DNA of 64,000 bases from Thalassococcus halodurans (GTDB taxonomy: Bacteria > Pseudomonadota > Alphaproteobacteria > Rhodobacterales > Rhodobacteraceae), in contig NZ_FNUZ01000002.1 of NCBI RefSeq assembly GCF_900108225.1, forward strand, positions 126,501 through 190,500, in the 5' to 3' direction. Positions 35,616 to 46,604 of this stretch are shown in pieces. Under the pieces are notes generated by a model, which made no database searches, had not been told where the DNA came from, and saw nothing but the letters and a program-made list of their open reading frames with translations. The translations under genes and the position numbers were made by a program. The number at the start of each line of letters is the position of its first letter. Position 1 is the first letter of the stretch.

Positions 35616-36572
35616 TCAGGACATCTTTCGCGCGTGGAAAATGAAGCCCAGAAAGTTCATCAATAGTTGTGCTGCAAGGATCGATGTGCTGCCGGTGGGG
35701 TCGTAATCCGGCGCGACCTCGACCAGATCGATGCCGACGATTTCATTCTGGTTGGCAACGGCCTGCAGCAGCTCAAGCACTTCGTAGTAAAGAAACCCGC
35801 CATGGCTGGGCGTTCCCGTACCCGGAGCGATAGAAGGGCAAAAGGCGTCGATATCGATGGTGACGTAAAGGCGTTCGCCCATAGGAATGCGTTTGGCCAG
35901 CGCCTGAACGCCCATATCCCGCGCCTGCCGGACAGAGATGATATCCGACCCCATGGAACGTGCGGCCTCATACCCTTCGCGGGCGGTCGAGCTGACGTTT
36001 CGGATACCGACCTGCGTCAGACCGGTGACGTACCCTTTTTCCGCAGCCCGTCGCATCGGGTTGCCATGCCCGCGTGTCACACCGTGGCGCACATCGACGA
36101 AATCCAGATGCGCATCGATTTGCAGGATGTGGAATGGGTCCTGACCCTCAAATGCTTCGATACAGGGAATATTCACCGAATGGTCCCCGCCGATCACAAC
36201 GGGCAGGGCGCCTGCATCCAACGCGGCGCGCACGCCCTTTTCGATATTCGCATGACTGCGGATGGTATCGGTATGGATGATGTCCGCATCCCCCATATCC
36301 ACGATGGTCACATCTGATCCCAGATAGGTGGCGTCATCTTCGTGGTCGTAAGCCCCGTCGTGGCCGAAAGAAAATAGCGTCGAAGCCTCGCGCACGCTGC
36401 GCGGGCCGAACCGTGCGCCCGAACGCCATTGCGTGCCCGCATCAAACGGCGCGCCAAGGATGGCGGCATCGGCATCCAGACTGCCCCAGTCTTCGACATA
36501 GGGTTTCTTTGCAAAGGTGCAGATGCCCGTGAAGGGCAGGTTCAAGCGACCGCTGTCATATCCGTTTGTCAT
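35616..36572 (-). CDS. speB: Agmatinase (ureohydrolase)
   Basis: 318 residues. The di-manganese motifs are complete: 'VVIGGDHSVNIPC', 'LQIDAHLDFVDVRHGVTRGHGNPMRRA' and 'VTIDIDAFCPSIAPGTGTPSHGG', with the closing 'GIDLVEVAPDYDPTGSTSILAAQLLMNFL'. It would hydrolyse agmatine to putrescine and urea; related guanidine-type hydrolases with other substrates share these motifs, so substrate is an inference. I start at ATG 36572, where similarity to the family begins ('MTNGYDSGRLNLPFTGICTFAKKP'); an upstream ATG at 36620 adds 16 residues. It is divergent from guaB. Confidence 0.83.
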   Translation of the reverse strand: MTNGYDSGRLNLPFTGICTFAKKPYVEDWGSLDADAAILGAPFDAGTQWRSGARFGPRSVREASTLFSFGHDGAYDHEDDATYLGSDVTIVDMGDADIIHTDTIRSHANIEKGVRAALDAGALPVVIGGDHSVNIPCIEAFEGQDPFHILQIDAHLDFVDVRHGVTRGHGNPMRRAAEKGYVTGLTQVGIRNVSSTAREGYEAARSMGSDIISVRQARDMGVQALAKRIPMGERLYVTIDIDAFCPSIAPGTGTPSHGGFLYYEVLELLQAVANQNEIVGIDLVEVAPDYDPTGSTSILAAQLLMNFLGFIFHARKMS

Positions 36573-36706
36573 GGGCAAAGCTTTGTCACGGATCAGCGAT
36601 TTGGCAAGCCTGTGACGCATCCGTTTGGATCAAACCGTCGGAATTTGTGAAACAACGATGAAAATCACGCTTGCTGTCTTTCCTTTCCGGTCTTTGCATG
36701 TAATAG

Positions 36707-38194
<1,488 letters not shown>

Positions 38195-38225
38195 GCCCGT
38201 TTAACTGGCAAAATCGGAGGCCGTC

Positions 38226-39380
38226 GTGACACCCGAAGCACGCGTTCAGGCGGCCATCGATATTCTCGATCAGATCAATGATGGCGATCCGGCGGAACGG
38301 GCGCTGACCAACTGGTCGCGCCGGTCCCGTTATGCCGGTTCAAAGGACCGTGCCGCCATCCGTGACCTGGTGTTCAGCGCCTTGCGCAAATGGCGCAGCA
38401 CCGCCGCGCTGGGCGGCGCTGAAACGGGCAGGGGCCGCATGATCGGCTTGCTGCGGCAGGACGGCGTGGCGCTGGAAACAGTTTTCACCGGCAATCGCTT
38501 TGCGCCCGATCCCTTGCGCGCAGAAGAGCTGGAGGGCGGTACGCAACCGTCCGATGCTGCGGCAATGGATTTGCCCGATTGGGTCTGGGAAAAATTCAAG
38601 TCTGACCTTGGGGATCGTGCCGCTGATGCTGCGCAGGTTCTTCGCGACCGCGCGCCTGTGACGTTGCGGGTCAATACGCTGAAAGGTGACGTTTCCGCGG
38701 CGCAAAGCCGCCTGTTGTCCGAGGGCATTGTCACACGCGCCAACCCCAAAAGCGCGACGGCTCTGACCGTGGAAGAGGGCCAGCGCAAGGTTGCTCAGAG
38801 CGATGCCTATCAGTCGGGTCTTGTCGAGCTTCAGGATGCGTCCAGTCAGGCCATCGTTGATGCGTTGCCAGACCGTCAGCCGCAAAACATACTGGATTAT
38901 TGTGCAGGCGGGGGCGGCAAATCGCTGGCTCTGGCGGCCCGTTTTCCAGACGCGCGCATCACCGCGCATGACGCCTTTTCGCAAAGAATGAAAGACATTC
39001 CGGCCCGTGCGTCCCGCGCCGGGGCGACCGTCAAAATAGCAAACAAAGCCGAGGGCTGGTTTGATCTGGTTTTCTGCGATGTGCCCTGTTCCGGCAGTGG
39101 CACTTGGCGTCGAGCGCCAGAAGCCAAATGGCGTTTCAGCCCAGACGATTTGCAGGACCTTGTCGAAACCCAAGCCGAAATCCTGCGCATCGCTTCTGAA
39201 CTGGTGTCAGAGGGCGGCCTTCTGGCCTACGCCACCTGCTCCATTCTGGATGACGAAAATACCAAGCAAATTGACCGTTTTCTGGCGGACAATCCGCAGT
39301 GGCATGTTGTGAAGTCGGAATTCTATTTGCCGGATACTGATGGCGATGGTTTTTTCGTAACAATCCTTACCAGAGATTAA
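38226..39380 (+). CDS. RsmB/NOP-family RNA m5C methyltransferase
   Basis: 384 residues. An N-terminal NusB-like helical region ('VQAAIDILDQINDGDPAERALTNWSRRSRYAGSKDRAAIRDLVFSALRKW') precedes the SAM domain: 'ILDYCAGGGGKSLALAARFPDARITAHDAF' (motif I), 'LVFCDVPCSGSGTWRRAPEAKW' (motif IV with a catalytic-pair Cys) and 'GLLAYATCSILDDENTKQID' (motif VI with the nucleophilic Cys). The layout is that of RsmB (16S C967), but the target base cannot be assigned within this family. The start is GTG with GGAGG before it (38216-38220). It lies between guaB and cckA. Confidence 0.87.
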   Translation: MTPEARVQAAIDILDQINDGDPAERALTNWSRRSRYAGSKDRAAIRDLVFSALRKWRSTAALGGAETGRGRMIGLLRQDGVALETVFTGNRFAPDPLRAEELEGGTQPSDAAAMDLPDWVWEKFKSDLGDRAADAAQVLRDRAPVTLRVNTLKGDVSAAQSRLLSEGIVTRANPKSATALTVEEGQRKVAQSDAYQSGLVELQDASSQAIVDALPDRQPQNILDYCAGGGGKSLALAARFPDARITAHDAFSQRMKDIPARASRAGATVKIANKAEGWFDLVFCDVPCSGSGTWRRAPEAKWRFSPDDLQDLVETQAEILRIASELVSEGGLLAYATCSILDDENTKQIDRFLADNPQWHVVKSEFYLPDTDGDGFFVTILTRD

Positions 39381-39476
39381 CGGCCCATTAGCAACTATAA
39401 GTTGATATCGCCAAAATAGAGCCTAACGTGGTCTCTATCTTGGGGTGGAAGTTCATTTGCCTCGACTGAACTGAAC

Positions 39477-41759
39477 GTGGGCCTGAACGACATGATGAAA
39501 TCGACCGCAAAGAATATCGAAAGTTCCCAGCTGCGCGGCGTTTATCTTCTTCTGTTTTTGTCCGGTGTTCTGGCTATCGGTGGCAGCGTCGTCGTACCGC
39601 AAATTGACGGCTTGCTTTTGTTGATTGGCGGCGCGGCCTTCATCTGTCTTATCTGTTTTGCGTTTTATGCCGCCGTGCAGGGGATGTTTCAGCGCGGCAT
39701 CTTTCTGGCGGTCAAAACCGCGGCGGAACTAAGCGCATCGCCGGTTCTGTTGACGGACAGAAACGCCTTTGTCGTTTTTCAGAACAAGGTTGTGCAGGAT
39801 GAATTCGGCGATTGTTTGGATGCACCGATTGCACAGGCTTTGGATGATGATCTGATCGAACCGCTGCCTGCAATTGCGCAACTTCTTCAAGACGTTAAGG
39901 AAAATGGCGCCGCCTCGCAGGAGTTTCTGACGGACGGCGGGCAGCTTAAAATACATGTGCGCAAAATCGGGCGCAGGTATCTGTTGTGGCAAATCCAGCG
40001 CAGCGAAGCAGGTTCTGGTGGTGCGTTTTTGCCCAGTATCTCGGTGGGGCGCCACGGTGTCATTTTATCGATGAACACCCAAGCGCGCGCACTTTTCGGG
40101 ATGCGCGCGCACAGGCTGGATCAGATCGCACCGATCAATGCATTCCGCGACGGACAAATCGTTGAACTGGCGACGAAGGATGGGCAAAAGCAGACCTTTA
40201 TCACTAAATGCGTCGCCCGCGCAGTTGGGCGAACCGAATTTATCTTGGTGGAACATCAGGTCAGCGATTGCATGTCGCAGGTCGATTGCGACAGCCTGCC
40301 CATCGGCCTTTTGACGATCTCGCGCGAAGGGATCATCACAATGGCCAACAGTCGCGCCCGCAAACTTCTGAACCAAAGCGACGTTCAGGGTGGCCCGCTG
40401 GCCGCCTATTTCGAAGGTCTCGGGCGGTCGATCCCTGACTGGATTTCGGATGCCTACGCGGGCCGGGGATTGAACAAATCCGAATTTTTGCGCGTGTCAC
40501 GGGATGATCGCGAAGTCTTTGTTCAGGTATATCTCAGCCGGATCGAAGATCAGGGTACGGAAAAACTGATCGCGCTTCTGAATGACGCGACAGAGTTGAA
40601 GACCCTTGAACGACAATTCGTGCAAAGTCAGAAAATGCAGGCGATTGGTCAGTTGGCGGGTGGCGTTGCGCATGACTTCAATAATCTTTTGACGGCAATA
40701 TCAGGACATTGCGACCTGATGTTGTTGCGTCACGATAAGGGCGGGCCGGATTATCCTGACCTTGTCCAGATCCACCAGAACGCCAACCGCGCCGCCGGTT
40801 TGGTCGAGCAGCTGCTGGCATTTTCGCGCAAACAAACGCTACGCCCCGAGGTTCTGGACCTTCGGGATACCCTGTCTGATCTGACACACCTTTTGAACCG
40901 GCTGGTTGGGGAAACGGTGTCACTGCAATTGAAGCATGACCCGCTGTTGCCCCCCATCCGCGCAGACCGCCGCCAGATCGAACAGGTGCTCATGAACCTT
41001 GTCGTGAACGCCCGCGACGCGATGGCGAATGGGGGCAAGATCGTTATCGAGACCGAAAAAACCGTGCTGGACGAACCACTGGTGCGCAATCGCGCGAGCG
41101 TGCCTCCGGGGGAATATGTCTTGGTGCAAGTCATTGATGAAGGCGAGGGCATCCCCGAAGACCTGCAACAAAAGATCTTTGAACCCTTTTACACCACGAA
41201 ACGCACAGGCGAGGGTACGGGGCTGGGCCTGTCGACGGTCTACGGGATCGTCAAACAGTCTGGAGGCTACATCTTTGTGAACAGTGAAATGGGCAAGGGC
41301 ACGACGTTCCAGATTCTGTTTCCTGTCCATTCGGGGCCGGCCATCAGCCCTGTCGCGGAAATGCCCGAGCCTGTGCGAATGCCGACGAAGGCCGGACAGG
41401 GGGTCATCCTGTTGGTCGAGGACGAAGCGCCCGTGCGCGCATTTGCATCGCGTGCGTTGCGCCTGCGCGGCTATACGGTGATCGAGGCAGAGTCGGCGGA
41501 GGCGGCACTGAACACTCTGGCCGACGGAACGTTGCACATCGATCTGTTTGTGTCCGACGTGATCATGCCCGGCATGGATGGGCCGACTTGGGTGCGCAAA
41601 GCACGTGAGATGCGGCCCGATGTCAGCGTTGTGTTCGTGTCGGGGTATGCCGAAGATGCATTCGGGGGCGCGGCACAGGACATGGAGAAAGTCACCTTCC
41701 TGCCCAAGCCATTTTCGCTGTCAGCCCTGACTGACACAGTCAGCAAGGCTTTGGGTTAG
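39477..41759 (+). CDS. cckA: Hybrid sensor histidine kinase CckA
   Basis: 760 residues. Two N-terminal membrane helices ('GVYLLLFLSGVLAIGGSVVVP', 'GLLLLIGGAAFICLICFAFYAAV') are followed by PAS-like regions (~80-190, 200-370), a HisKA domain with His in 'QLAGGVAHDFNNLLTAISGHCDLML', an HATPase ('VLMNLVVNARDAMANGGKI', 'GEGTGLGLSTVYGIVKQSGG') and a C-terminal receiver with Asp in 'LFVSDVIMPGMDGPTW'. This matches CckA, which through ChpT phosphorylates CtrA and controls cell cycle, motility and gene-transfer-agent genes in Rhodobacterales. The start is GTG 39477; ATGs at 39492 and 39495 are alternatives. Its end overlaps convergent moeA by 4 bases. Confidence 0.9.
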   Translation: MGLNDMMKSTAKNIESSQLRGVYLLLFLSGVLAIGGSVVVPQIDGLLLLIGGAAFICLICFAFYAAVQGMFQRGIFLAVKTAAELSASPVLLTDRNAFVVFQNKVVQDEFGDCLDAPIAQALDDDLIEPLPAIAQLLQDVKENGAASQEFLTDGGQLKIHVRKIGRRYLLWQIQRSEAGSGGAFLPSISVGRHGVILSMNTQARALFGMRAHRLDQIAPINAFRDGQIVELATKDGQKQTFITKCVARAVGRTEFILVEHQVSDCMSQVDCDSLPIGLLTISREGIITMANSRARKLLNQSDVQGGPLAAYFEGLGRSIPDWISDAYAGRGLNKSEFLRVSRDDREVFVQVYLSRIEDQGTEKLIALLNDATELKTLERQFVQSQKMQAIGQLAGGVAHDFNNLLTAISGHCDLMLLRHDKGGPDYPDLVQIHQNANRAAGLVEQLLAFSRKQTLRPEVLDLRDTLSDLTHLLNRLVGETVSLQLKHDPLLPPIRADRRQIEQVLMNLVVNARDAMANGGKIVIETEKTVLDEPLVRNRASVPPGEYVLVQVIDEGEGIPEDLQQKIFEPFYTTKRTGEGTGLGLSTVYGIVKQSGGYIFVNSEMGKGTTFQILFPVHSGPAISPVAEMPEPVRMPTKAGQGVILLVEDEAPVRAFASRALRLRGYTVIEAESAEAALNTLADGTLHIDLFVSDVIMPGMDGPTWVRKAREMRPDVSVVFVSGYAEDAFGGAAQDMEKVTFLPKPFSLSALTDTVSKALG

Positions 41760-42922
41760 ATCGTGATGAACTCGATCACGTCGCCAGCTTTTCGCGCTGG
41801 ATCGTGGGGCGCGCGGACGGCAAGCGCGTTCGAGGCGCTCAGGACGCTTAACAACGCGCTGTCCTGACGATCGGCGACGTGAAGCCCTTCGGCTGTCAGA
41901 TGCGCGCGCATGTAGTGTTCACGTGGGCCGTTCTGGCCGATATCGTTCAGCAACAGACCCTTTTGACGTTCCACCGGTGCAGCGGGCAGGCCCATCATCG
42001 CATGCAGCAAAGGCACAACGAAAATCCGGCCGCAGACCATCGCTGACACCGGGTTGCCGGGAAGGCCAACCATCATCGCATTGTTCAAGCGGCCTGCCAT
42101 CAATGGTTTGCCGGGGCGCATGGCAACTTTGTAAAAACTACGTTCAAGCCCCAGACCTTCGGCGGCCTGTGCCACCAGATCGTGGTCGCCAACAGACGCG
42201 CCGCCGATGGTGATCACCAGATCAGCATCTTCGACGAAGCCAAGCACAGTTTGCAGTGAATTGATCGTGTCGCGGGCGATTGGCAGCAGTCGAACATCAG
42301 CGCCAGCCTTGCTCAGCATCGCGTGCAGACCAAAGGTGTTGGACGCGATGATCTGGTCCGGGCCGGGCGTTTCGCCGGGCATCACCAGCTCATCGCCCGT
42401 GGAAATCAGCGCCACTTTCGGGCGCTTGGACACGGTCACTTCCGGACAGTTCATTGATGCCATCAGCGCCAGATCATTCGGCGTGATCCGCATCGGGGCC
42501 TTAAGGGCAAACCCTTCGGCAAAATCGTTGCCCGCGGGACGGATGTAGGATTTCGTGTCGGCATCAGGCTTGATCGTGATCTGGTCGCCGTTTCGATCCA
42601 CATCTTCCTGAATGACGATCCGCGTTGCACCTTCGGGCACCGGCGCGCCGGTGAAGATGCGCACAGCCTGACCAGAGGCTACCGACCCGCCAAAGGCATG
42701 TCCCGCCGCGCTTTCGCCAATCACCGTCAGCGTGTCATCGGTTTCGGCGGACACAACGGCATAGCCATCCATGGCAGAGGCTGGAAAGGGGGGCTGGTTG
42801 CGCGTGGACACGCAGTCGGTCCGCAACACGCGATCATAGGCCTGAAGCAAAGGTACCGTTTCTGTCGCCAGGGTTTGCGACAGCGAAAACAGATGGTCCA
42901 GTGCTTCGTTGACGGAGATCAT
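41756..42922 (-). CDS. moeA: Molybdopterin molybdenumtransferase MoeA
   Basis: A 388-residue enzyme that inserts molybdate into adenylated molybdopterin. It shows '[23 protein letters not shown]' (domain III loop), '[22 protein letters not shown]', '[29 protein letters not shown]', '[22 protein letters not shown]' (MoCF-type binding motif) and '[17 protein letters not shown]', with '[13 protein letters not shown]'. Its ATG overlaps the moaC stop by 4 bases. It is last in the trpGD-ung-trpC-moaC-moeA operon. Confidence 0.96.
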   Translation of the reverse strand: MISVNEALDHLFSLSQTLATETVPLLQAYDRVLRTDCVSTRNQPPFPASAMDGYAVVSAETDDTLTVIGESAAGHAFGGSVASGQAVRIFTGAPVPEGATRIVIQEDVDRNGDQITIKPDADTKSYIRPAGNDFAEGFALKAPMRITPNDLALMASMNCPEVTVSKRPKVALISTGDELVMPGETPGPDQIIASNTFGLHAMLSKAGADVRLLPIARDTINSLQTVLGFVEDADLVITIGGASVGDHDLVAQAAEGLGLERSFYKVAMRPGKPLMAGRLNNAMMVGLPGNPVSAMVCGRIFVVPLLHAMMGLPAAPVERQKGLLLNDIGQNGPREHYMRAHLTAEGLHVADRQDSALLSVLSASNALAVRAPHDPARKAGDVIEFITI

Positions 42923-43395
42923 TTTGCTTCGTAACGGCCCGATTTACCGCCGTCTTTCAGCGTAACGCGCACACCGCCGATTTCCATCGCCTTATCGACG
43001 GCCTTGGCCATATCGTAGACCGTCAGCGCCGCTGTCGAAACGGCTGTCAGCGCTTCCATCTCGACACCGGTCTGACCGGTTGTCTTGACGGTTGCCGTAA
43101 TGCGAATGCCAGGCAGGTCCGCGTCAGGCGTCAGTTCAACCGCAACCTTTGTGATGGGCAGCGGGTGACACAAAGGGATCAGATCAGGGGTTTTCTTAGC
43201 GCCCATGATGCCAGCCAGACGCGCGACACTGATCACATCGCCTTTCTTGGCGCGGCCTTCGGTGATGATTTCATAGGTGGCTTGCGCCATCTTGACCCAA
43301 CCCTCCGCCGTCGCGATCCGCGAGGTATGCTCTTTGTCCGAAACATCCACCATATGGGCATCGCCCTTGGCGTCGAAGTGGGTCAGTTCAGCCAT
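42919..43395 (-). CDS. moaC: Cyclic pyranopterin monophosphate synthase MoaC
   Basis: 158 residues, the normal length. MoaC converts the MoaA product to cPMP, the first molybdopterin intermediate. Conserved blocks: '[26 protein letters not shown]', '[24 protein letters not shown]' (active-site His/Lys region), '[48 protein letters not shown]'. It starts one base after the trpC stop and overlaps moeA. moaA is not in the window. Confidence 0.97.
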   Translation of the reverse strand: MAELTHFDAKGDAHMVDVSDKEHTSRIATAEGWVKMAQATYEIITEGRAKKGDVISVARLAGIMGAKKTPDLIPLCHPLPITKVAVELTPDADLPGIRITATVKTTGQTGVEMEALTAVSTAALTVYDMAKAVDKAMEIGGVRVTLKDGGKSGRYEAK

Positions 43396-43396
43396 A

Positions 43397-44197
43397 TTAC
43401 ATCACCGGTTCAGCTAGCAGGGCACGGGTGGCCGCAGTTACATCATCTTGCCGCATCAGGGATTCCCCGATCAGGAAGGTGCGCGCACCGCAGGCCGCCA
43501 TGCGGGCAAGATCGTCAGGGGTAAATAGACCGGATTCCGAGACCAGCAAACGGTCCTTTGGTACGGCCTTGGACAGCTCTTCGGTCGTTGTCAGTGACGT
43601 CTCGAACGTGTGCAGGTTGCGGTTGTTCACACCGACGAGCTCAGATTTCAGCAGCAGAGCACGGTCCAGTTCTTCGCGGTCGTGCACCTCGATCAGAACG
43701 TCCATTCCCCATTCAAACGCGCAGGCCTCAAGCTCGGCGGCTTGGGCGTCGGACAGGCTTGCCATGATCAACAGGATGCAGTCAGCCCCAAGCGCGCGGG
43801 CTTCGGCGACTTGATAGGTGTCGTACATGAAATCCTTGCGCAGGGCGGGCATGTTGGTGGCTTCACGTGCCTGAACCAGAAATTCTTTCGCGCCCTGAAA
43901 GCTGGGCGTGTCTGTCAGAACCGACAAACAGGTCGCGCCGCCGTCTTCGTAGGCTTTCGCCAATTTGGCCGGATCGAAGTCTGCGCGGATCAGGCCCTTG
44001 GAGGGCGAGGCTTTCTTCACCTCGGAAATCAGGCCATAGCCGGTTTCCTCTGCCTTGCGCAGCGCCTTGGCAAAGGGGCGTACGGGGCTTGCTGATTTGG
44101 CGTCGGCTTCGACATCGGACAGGGATTTGGCCGCTTTGTCGGCAGCAATTTCTTCAAGCTTGTAGGCTTTGATCTTTTCCAGAATAGTCGCAGTCAT
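43397..44197 (-). CDS. trpC: Indole-3-glycerol phosphate synthase
   Basis: A 266-residue TIM barrel that closes the indole ring in tryptophan synthesis. It contains '[41 protein letters not shown]' (Lys and Ser of the phosphate/substrate site), '[28 protein letters not shown]' (catalytic Lys), '[18 protein letters not shown]', '[13 protein letters not shown]' and '[14 protein letters not shown]'. It is monofunctional, without a fused TrpF. Its start overlaps the stop of ung by 4 bases. Confidence 0.97.
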   Translation of the reverse strand: MTATILEKIKAYKLEEIAADKAAKSLSDVEADAKSASPVRPFAKALRKAEETGYGLISEVKKASPSKGLIRADFDPAKLAKAYEDGGATCLSVLTDTPSFQGAKEFLVQAREATNMPALRKDFMYDTYQVAEARALGADCILLIMASLSDAQAAELEACAFEWGMDVLIEVHDREELDRALLLKSELVGVNNRNLHTFETSLTTTEELSKAVPKDRLLVSESGLFTPDDLARMAACGARTFLIGESLMRQDDVTAATRALLAEPVM

Positions 44198-44844
44198 GAT
44201 CCTGTCCAGTCGATTTCAGGCTGTCCACCTGCCTTAAGCCACTCGTTCACCCGCGAAAAGGGGCGAGAGCCGAAAAAGCCGCGTCGGGCCGACAAGGGCG
44301 ATGGATGGGCCGAGGCCAGGATCAGATGATCGGGGCCTGTGATGCAAGATTGGAATTTTTGCGCGTGGCCGCCCCAAAGGATGAACGCGCGCGGTTTATC
44401 GGACAGCGCGGTCAGCACATCTTCGGTTAGATGTTTCCAGCCGAGTTTCGCATGCGCGCCCGCTTCTCCCGCAGGGACTGTCAGCGCGCTGTTCAGCAAC
44501 AACACACCCTGATGGGCCCAGAACCGCAGGTCGCCGTTTGCGGGACGTGCGCCGAATTCGGCATCCAGTTCTTTGTAGATGTTGCCCAGAGATCGGGGCA
44601 GGGGCTGGACATCGGGTTCGGTGGAAAACGCAAACCCATGGGCATGGCCGGGCGTCGGATAAGGGTCTTGTCCCAGAATGACCACGCGGACGTCGTCAGG
44701 CGCATTGGCATTCAGGGCCGCAAAAATCTGACCCTGCGGCGGCAGGATCGTGCAGGTTTCCTGTGCCAGGGCATCGCGGATCGACGGCCAATAGGTGGTG
44801 AAAAAGGGCAGGTGATCCCACCCTTTGGGAAGGTCTGTCATCAC
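44194..44844 (-). CDS. ung: Uracil-DNA glycosylase
   Basis: A 216-residue family 1 UDG that removes uracil from DNA. The water-activating Asp is in '[21 protein letters not shown]' and the His of the leucine-loop motif in '[25 protein letters not shown]'; '[19 protein letters not shown]' holds the uracil-recognition Asn. The gene sits inside a trp operon with 4-base overlaps on both sides (trpD before, trpC after), so a repair enzyme is translated in step with tryptophan enzymes. Confidence 0.96.
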   Translation of the reverse strand: MMTDLPKGWDHLPFFTTYWPSIRDALAQETCTILPPQGQIFAALNANAPDDVRVVILGQDPYPTPGHAHGFAFSTEPDVQPLPRSLGNIYKELDAEFGARPANGDLRFWAHQGVLLLNSALTVPAGEAGAHAKLGWKHLTEDVLTALSDKPRAFILWGGHAQKFQSCITGPDHLILASAHPSPLSARRGFFGSRPFSRVNEWLKAGGQPEIDWTGS

Positions 44845-45854
44845 GCCTGCGTCAGTCGCGCCAGTGTTTCTGCCGCATTCAGCGCTTTGCCACTGGCGAT
44901 GCTTTCTGCAGCGACTTCCACGCCTGCTTTGAGGTCAGCGGCGACATCGGCCACCACCAGCGCAGCGGCAGAGTTGAACAGAACCGCATCGCGATAGGCA
45001 CCTGTTTCACCTTCCAGAAGCGCGCGCAGGGCTTTGCCGTTTTCCTCGGGCGTGCCACCCAGAATATCGCGCATATGGTGCACCGGCAGACCTGCATCCT
45101 CGGGGTGGATTTCGCGGCTGTGGATTTCGCCTTCTTCCAGCGCGGCGACTGACGTTGTGCCAGTGATCGACACCTCATCCATGCCGTCGCTGCCATGAAC
45201 CAGCCATGCTTTCTCGGACCCCAGAGCCTGCAGCGTTTCCGCCATCGGGTGGATCAGATCCAGCGCGAAGGCACCGGTCAGCTGGCGCTTTACACCAGCA
45301 GGGTTGGTCAGCGGACCAAGGATGTTGAAAATCGTTTTGCAGCCCAGTTCCTGACGAACCGGCATCACATGTTTCATTGCCGGATGGTGCATGGGCGCCA
45401 TCATGAAACCGATGCCAGCCTCGGCGATCGCACGTTCTACGACCTCGGCCCCGACCATCACGTCGATGCCCAAAGCCCCCAAGGCATCAGCCGCGCCGGA
45501 TTTGGACGACAGGTTGCGGTTGCCGTGCTTGGCAACAGGAACGCCTGCGCCAGCCACAACGAACGCAGTCGCGGTCGAGATGTTCAGTGTGCCCAGACCG
45601 TCGCCGCCAGTGCCCACGATATCCATCGCGTTTGCGGGGGCTTTGACCGGAACGCATTTGGCCCGCATTGTCGCGGCGGCTGCGGCATATTCGGACACGG
45701 ATTCACCGCGTGCGCGCATCGCCATCAATAGACCGCCAACTTGGGCAGGCGTGGCTTCGCCTTCGAAAAGGATTTCGAACGCCTGATTGGCTTGCGACCG
45801 GCTAAGGGGGCCTTCCGAGGCGGCAAAGATCAGCGGTTTGATTGCGTCGCTCAT
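44841..45854 (-). CDS. trpD: Anthranilate phosphoribosyltransferase
   Basis: 337 residues. It transfers phosphoribosyl from PRPP to anthranilate. The PRPP and metal motifs are '[53 protein letters not shown]' and the Asp-Glu pair of '[13 protein letters not shown]'; '[37 protein letters not shown]' forms the anthranilate tunnel. A stand-alone protein, not fused to TrpG. It overlaps trpG and ung by 4 bases each. Confidence 0.97.
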   Translation of the reverse strand: MSDAIKPLIFAASEGPLSRSQANQAFEILFEGEATPAQVGGLLMAMRARGESVSEYAAAAATMRAKCVPVKAPANAMDIVGTGGDGLGTLNISTATAFVVAGAGVPVAKHGNRNLSSKSGAADALGALGIDVMVGAEVVERAIAEAGIGFMMAPMHHPAMKHVMPVRQELGCKTIFNILGPLTNPAGVKRQLTGAFALDLIHPMAETLQALGSEKAWLVHGSDGMDEVSITGTTSVAALEEGEIHSREIHPEDAGLPVHHMRDILGGTPEENGKALRALLEGETGAYRDAVLFNSAAALVVADVAADLKAGVEVAAESIASGKALNAAETLARLTQA

Positions 45855-46432
45855 GCCGGCACCTTCATCAGATCGGTGAAGTTTTGCAGCAGCTTATGAC
45901 CGTGCTCGGACGCGATAGATTCAGGGTGGAACTGAACGCCGTGGATGGGCAGCGTCTTGTGCGACAGGCCCATGATGGTGCCGTCTTCCAGCTCGGCTGT
46001 GATCTCAAGGCAATCGGGCAGCGATTCACGTTCTACGACCAGCGAATGGTAGCGCGTGGCTTCGAACGGGCTGGGCAGGCCTTTGAACACGCCTTTGCCG
46101 GTGTGATGCATGATTCCCATTTTGCCATGCACGATTTCGCTATGCTGCACGACTTTGCCGCCAAAGGCCTGACCGATGGTCTGATGACCAAGGCACACGC
46201 CCATCAACGGCGTTTCGGTTTCGGCAGCGGCCTTTGTCAGAGCAAGGCAAATACCTGCCTGATCGGGATCGCACGGACCGGGCGACAGCAGAATACCCGC
46301 TGGGTTCATGGCCATGGCTTCTTGAACATTGATCGCGTCGTTGCGTTTCACGACAACTTCGGTGCCCAGTTCGCCCAGATAATGAACCAGATTGTAGGTA
46401 AAGCTGTCGTAATTATCGATAAGAAGCAGCAT
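45851..46432 (-). CDS. trpG: Anthranilate/aminodeoxychorismate synthase glutaminase subunit
   Basis: 193 residues from ATG 46432, which gives the standard '[28 protein letters not shown]' start; the frame extends 15 codons further without family similarity. This is a class I glutamine amidotransferase: '[15 protein letters not shown]', nucleophile Cys in '[17 protein letters not shown]', and His-Glu in '[13 protein letters not shown]'. It feeds ammonia to TrpE (and possibly PabB); neither synthase subunit is in the window. First gene of the six-gene leftward operon. Confidence 0.95.
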   Translation of the reverse strand: MLLLIDNYDSFTYNLVHYLGELGTEVVVKRNDAINVQEAMAMNPAGILLSPGPCDPDQAGICLALTKAAAETETPLMGVCLGHQTIGQAFGGKVVQHSEIVHGKMGIMHHTGKGVFKGLPSPFEATRYHSLVVERESLPDCLEITAELEDGTIMGLSHKTLPIHGVQFHPESIASEHGHKLLQNFTDLMKVPA

Positions 46433-46604
46433 AACGTGTTTGTCTTTCCGGATTTCTATCAACGGGGCTGGCGGCACCCGCCTTGGTCGCTATATACATG
46501 ATGCGAGGTACAGGTTCGCGTCAAGGGCACGGGGCCTAATCCATGCGATCTGCGAAGTCTAAATCGCGGGCGAGGGTATTTGAGCAGGTAAAGGGGCGAA
46601 TTCC

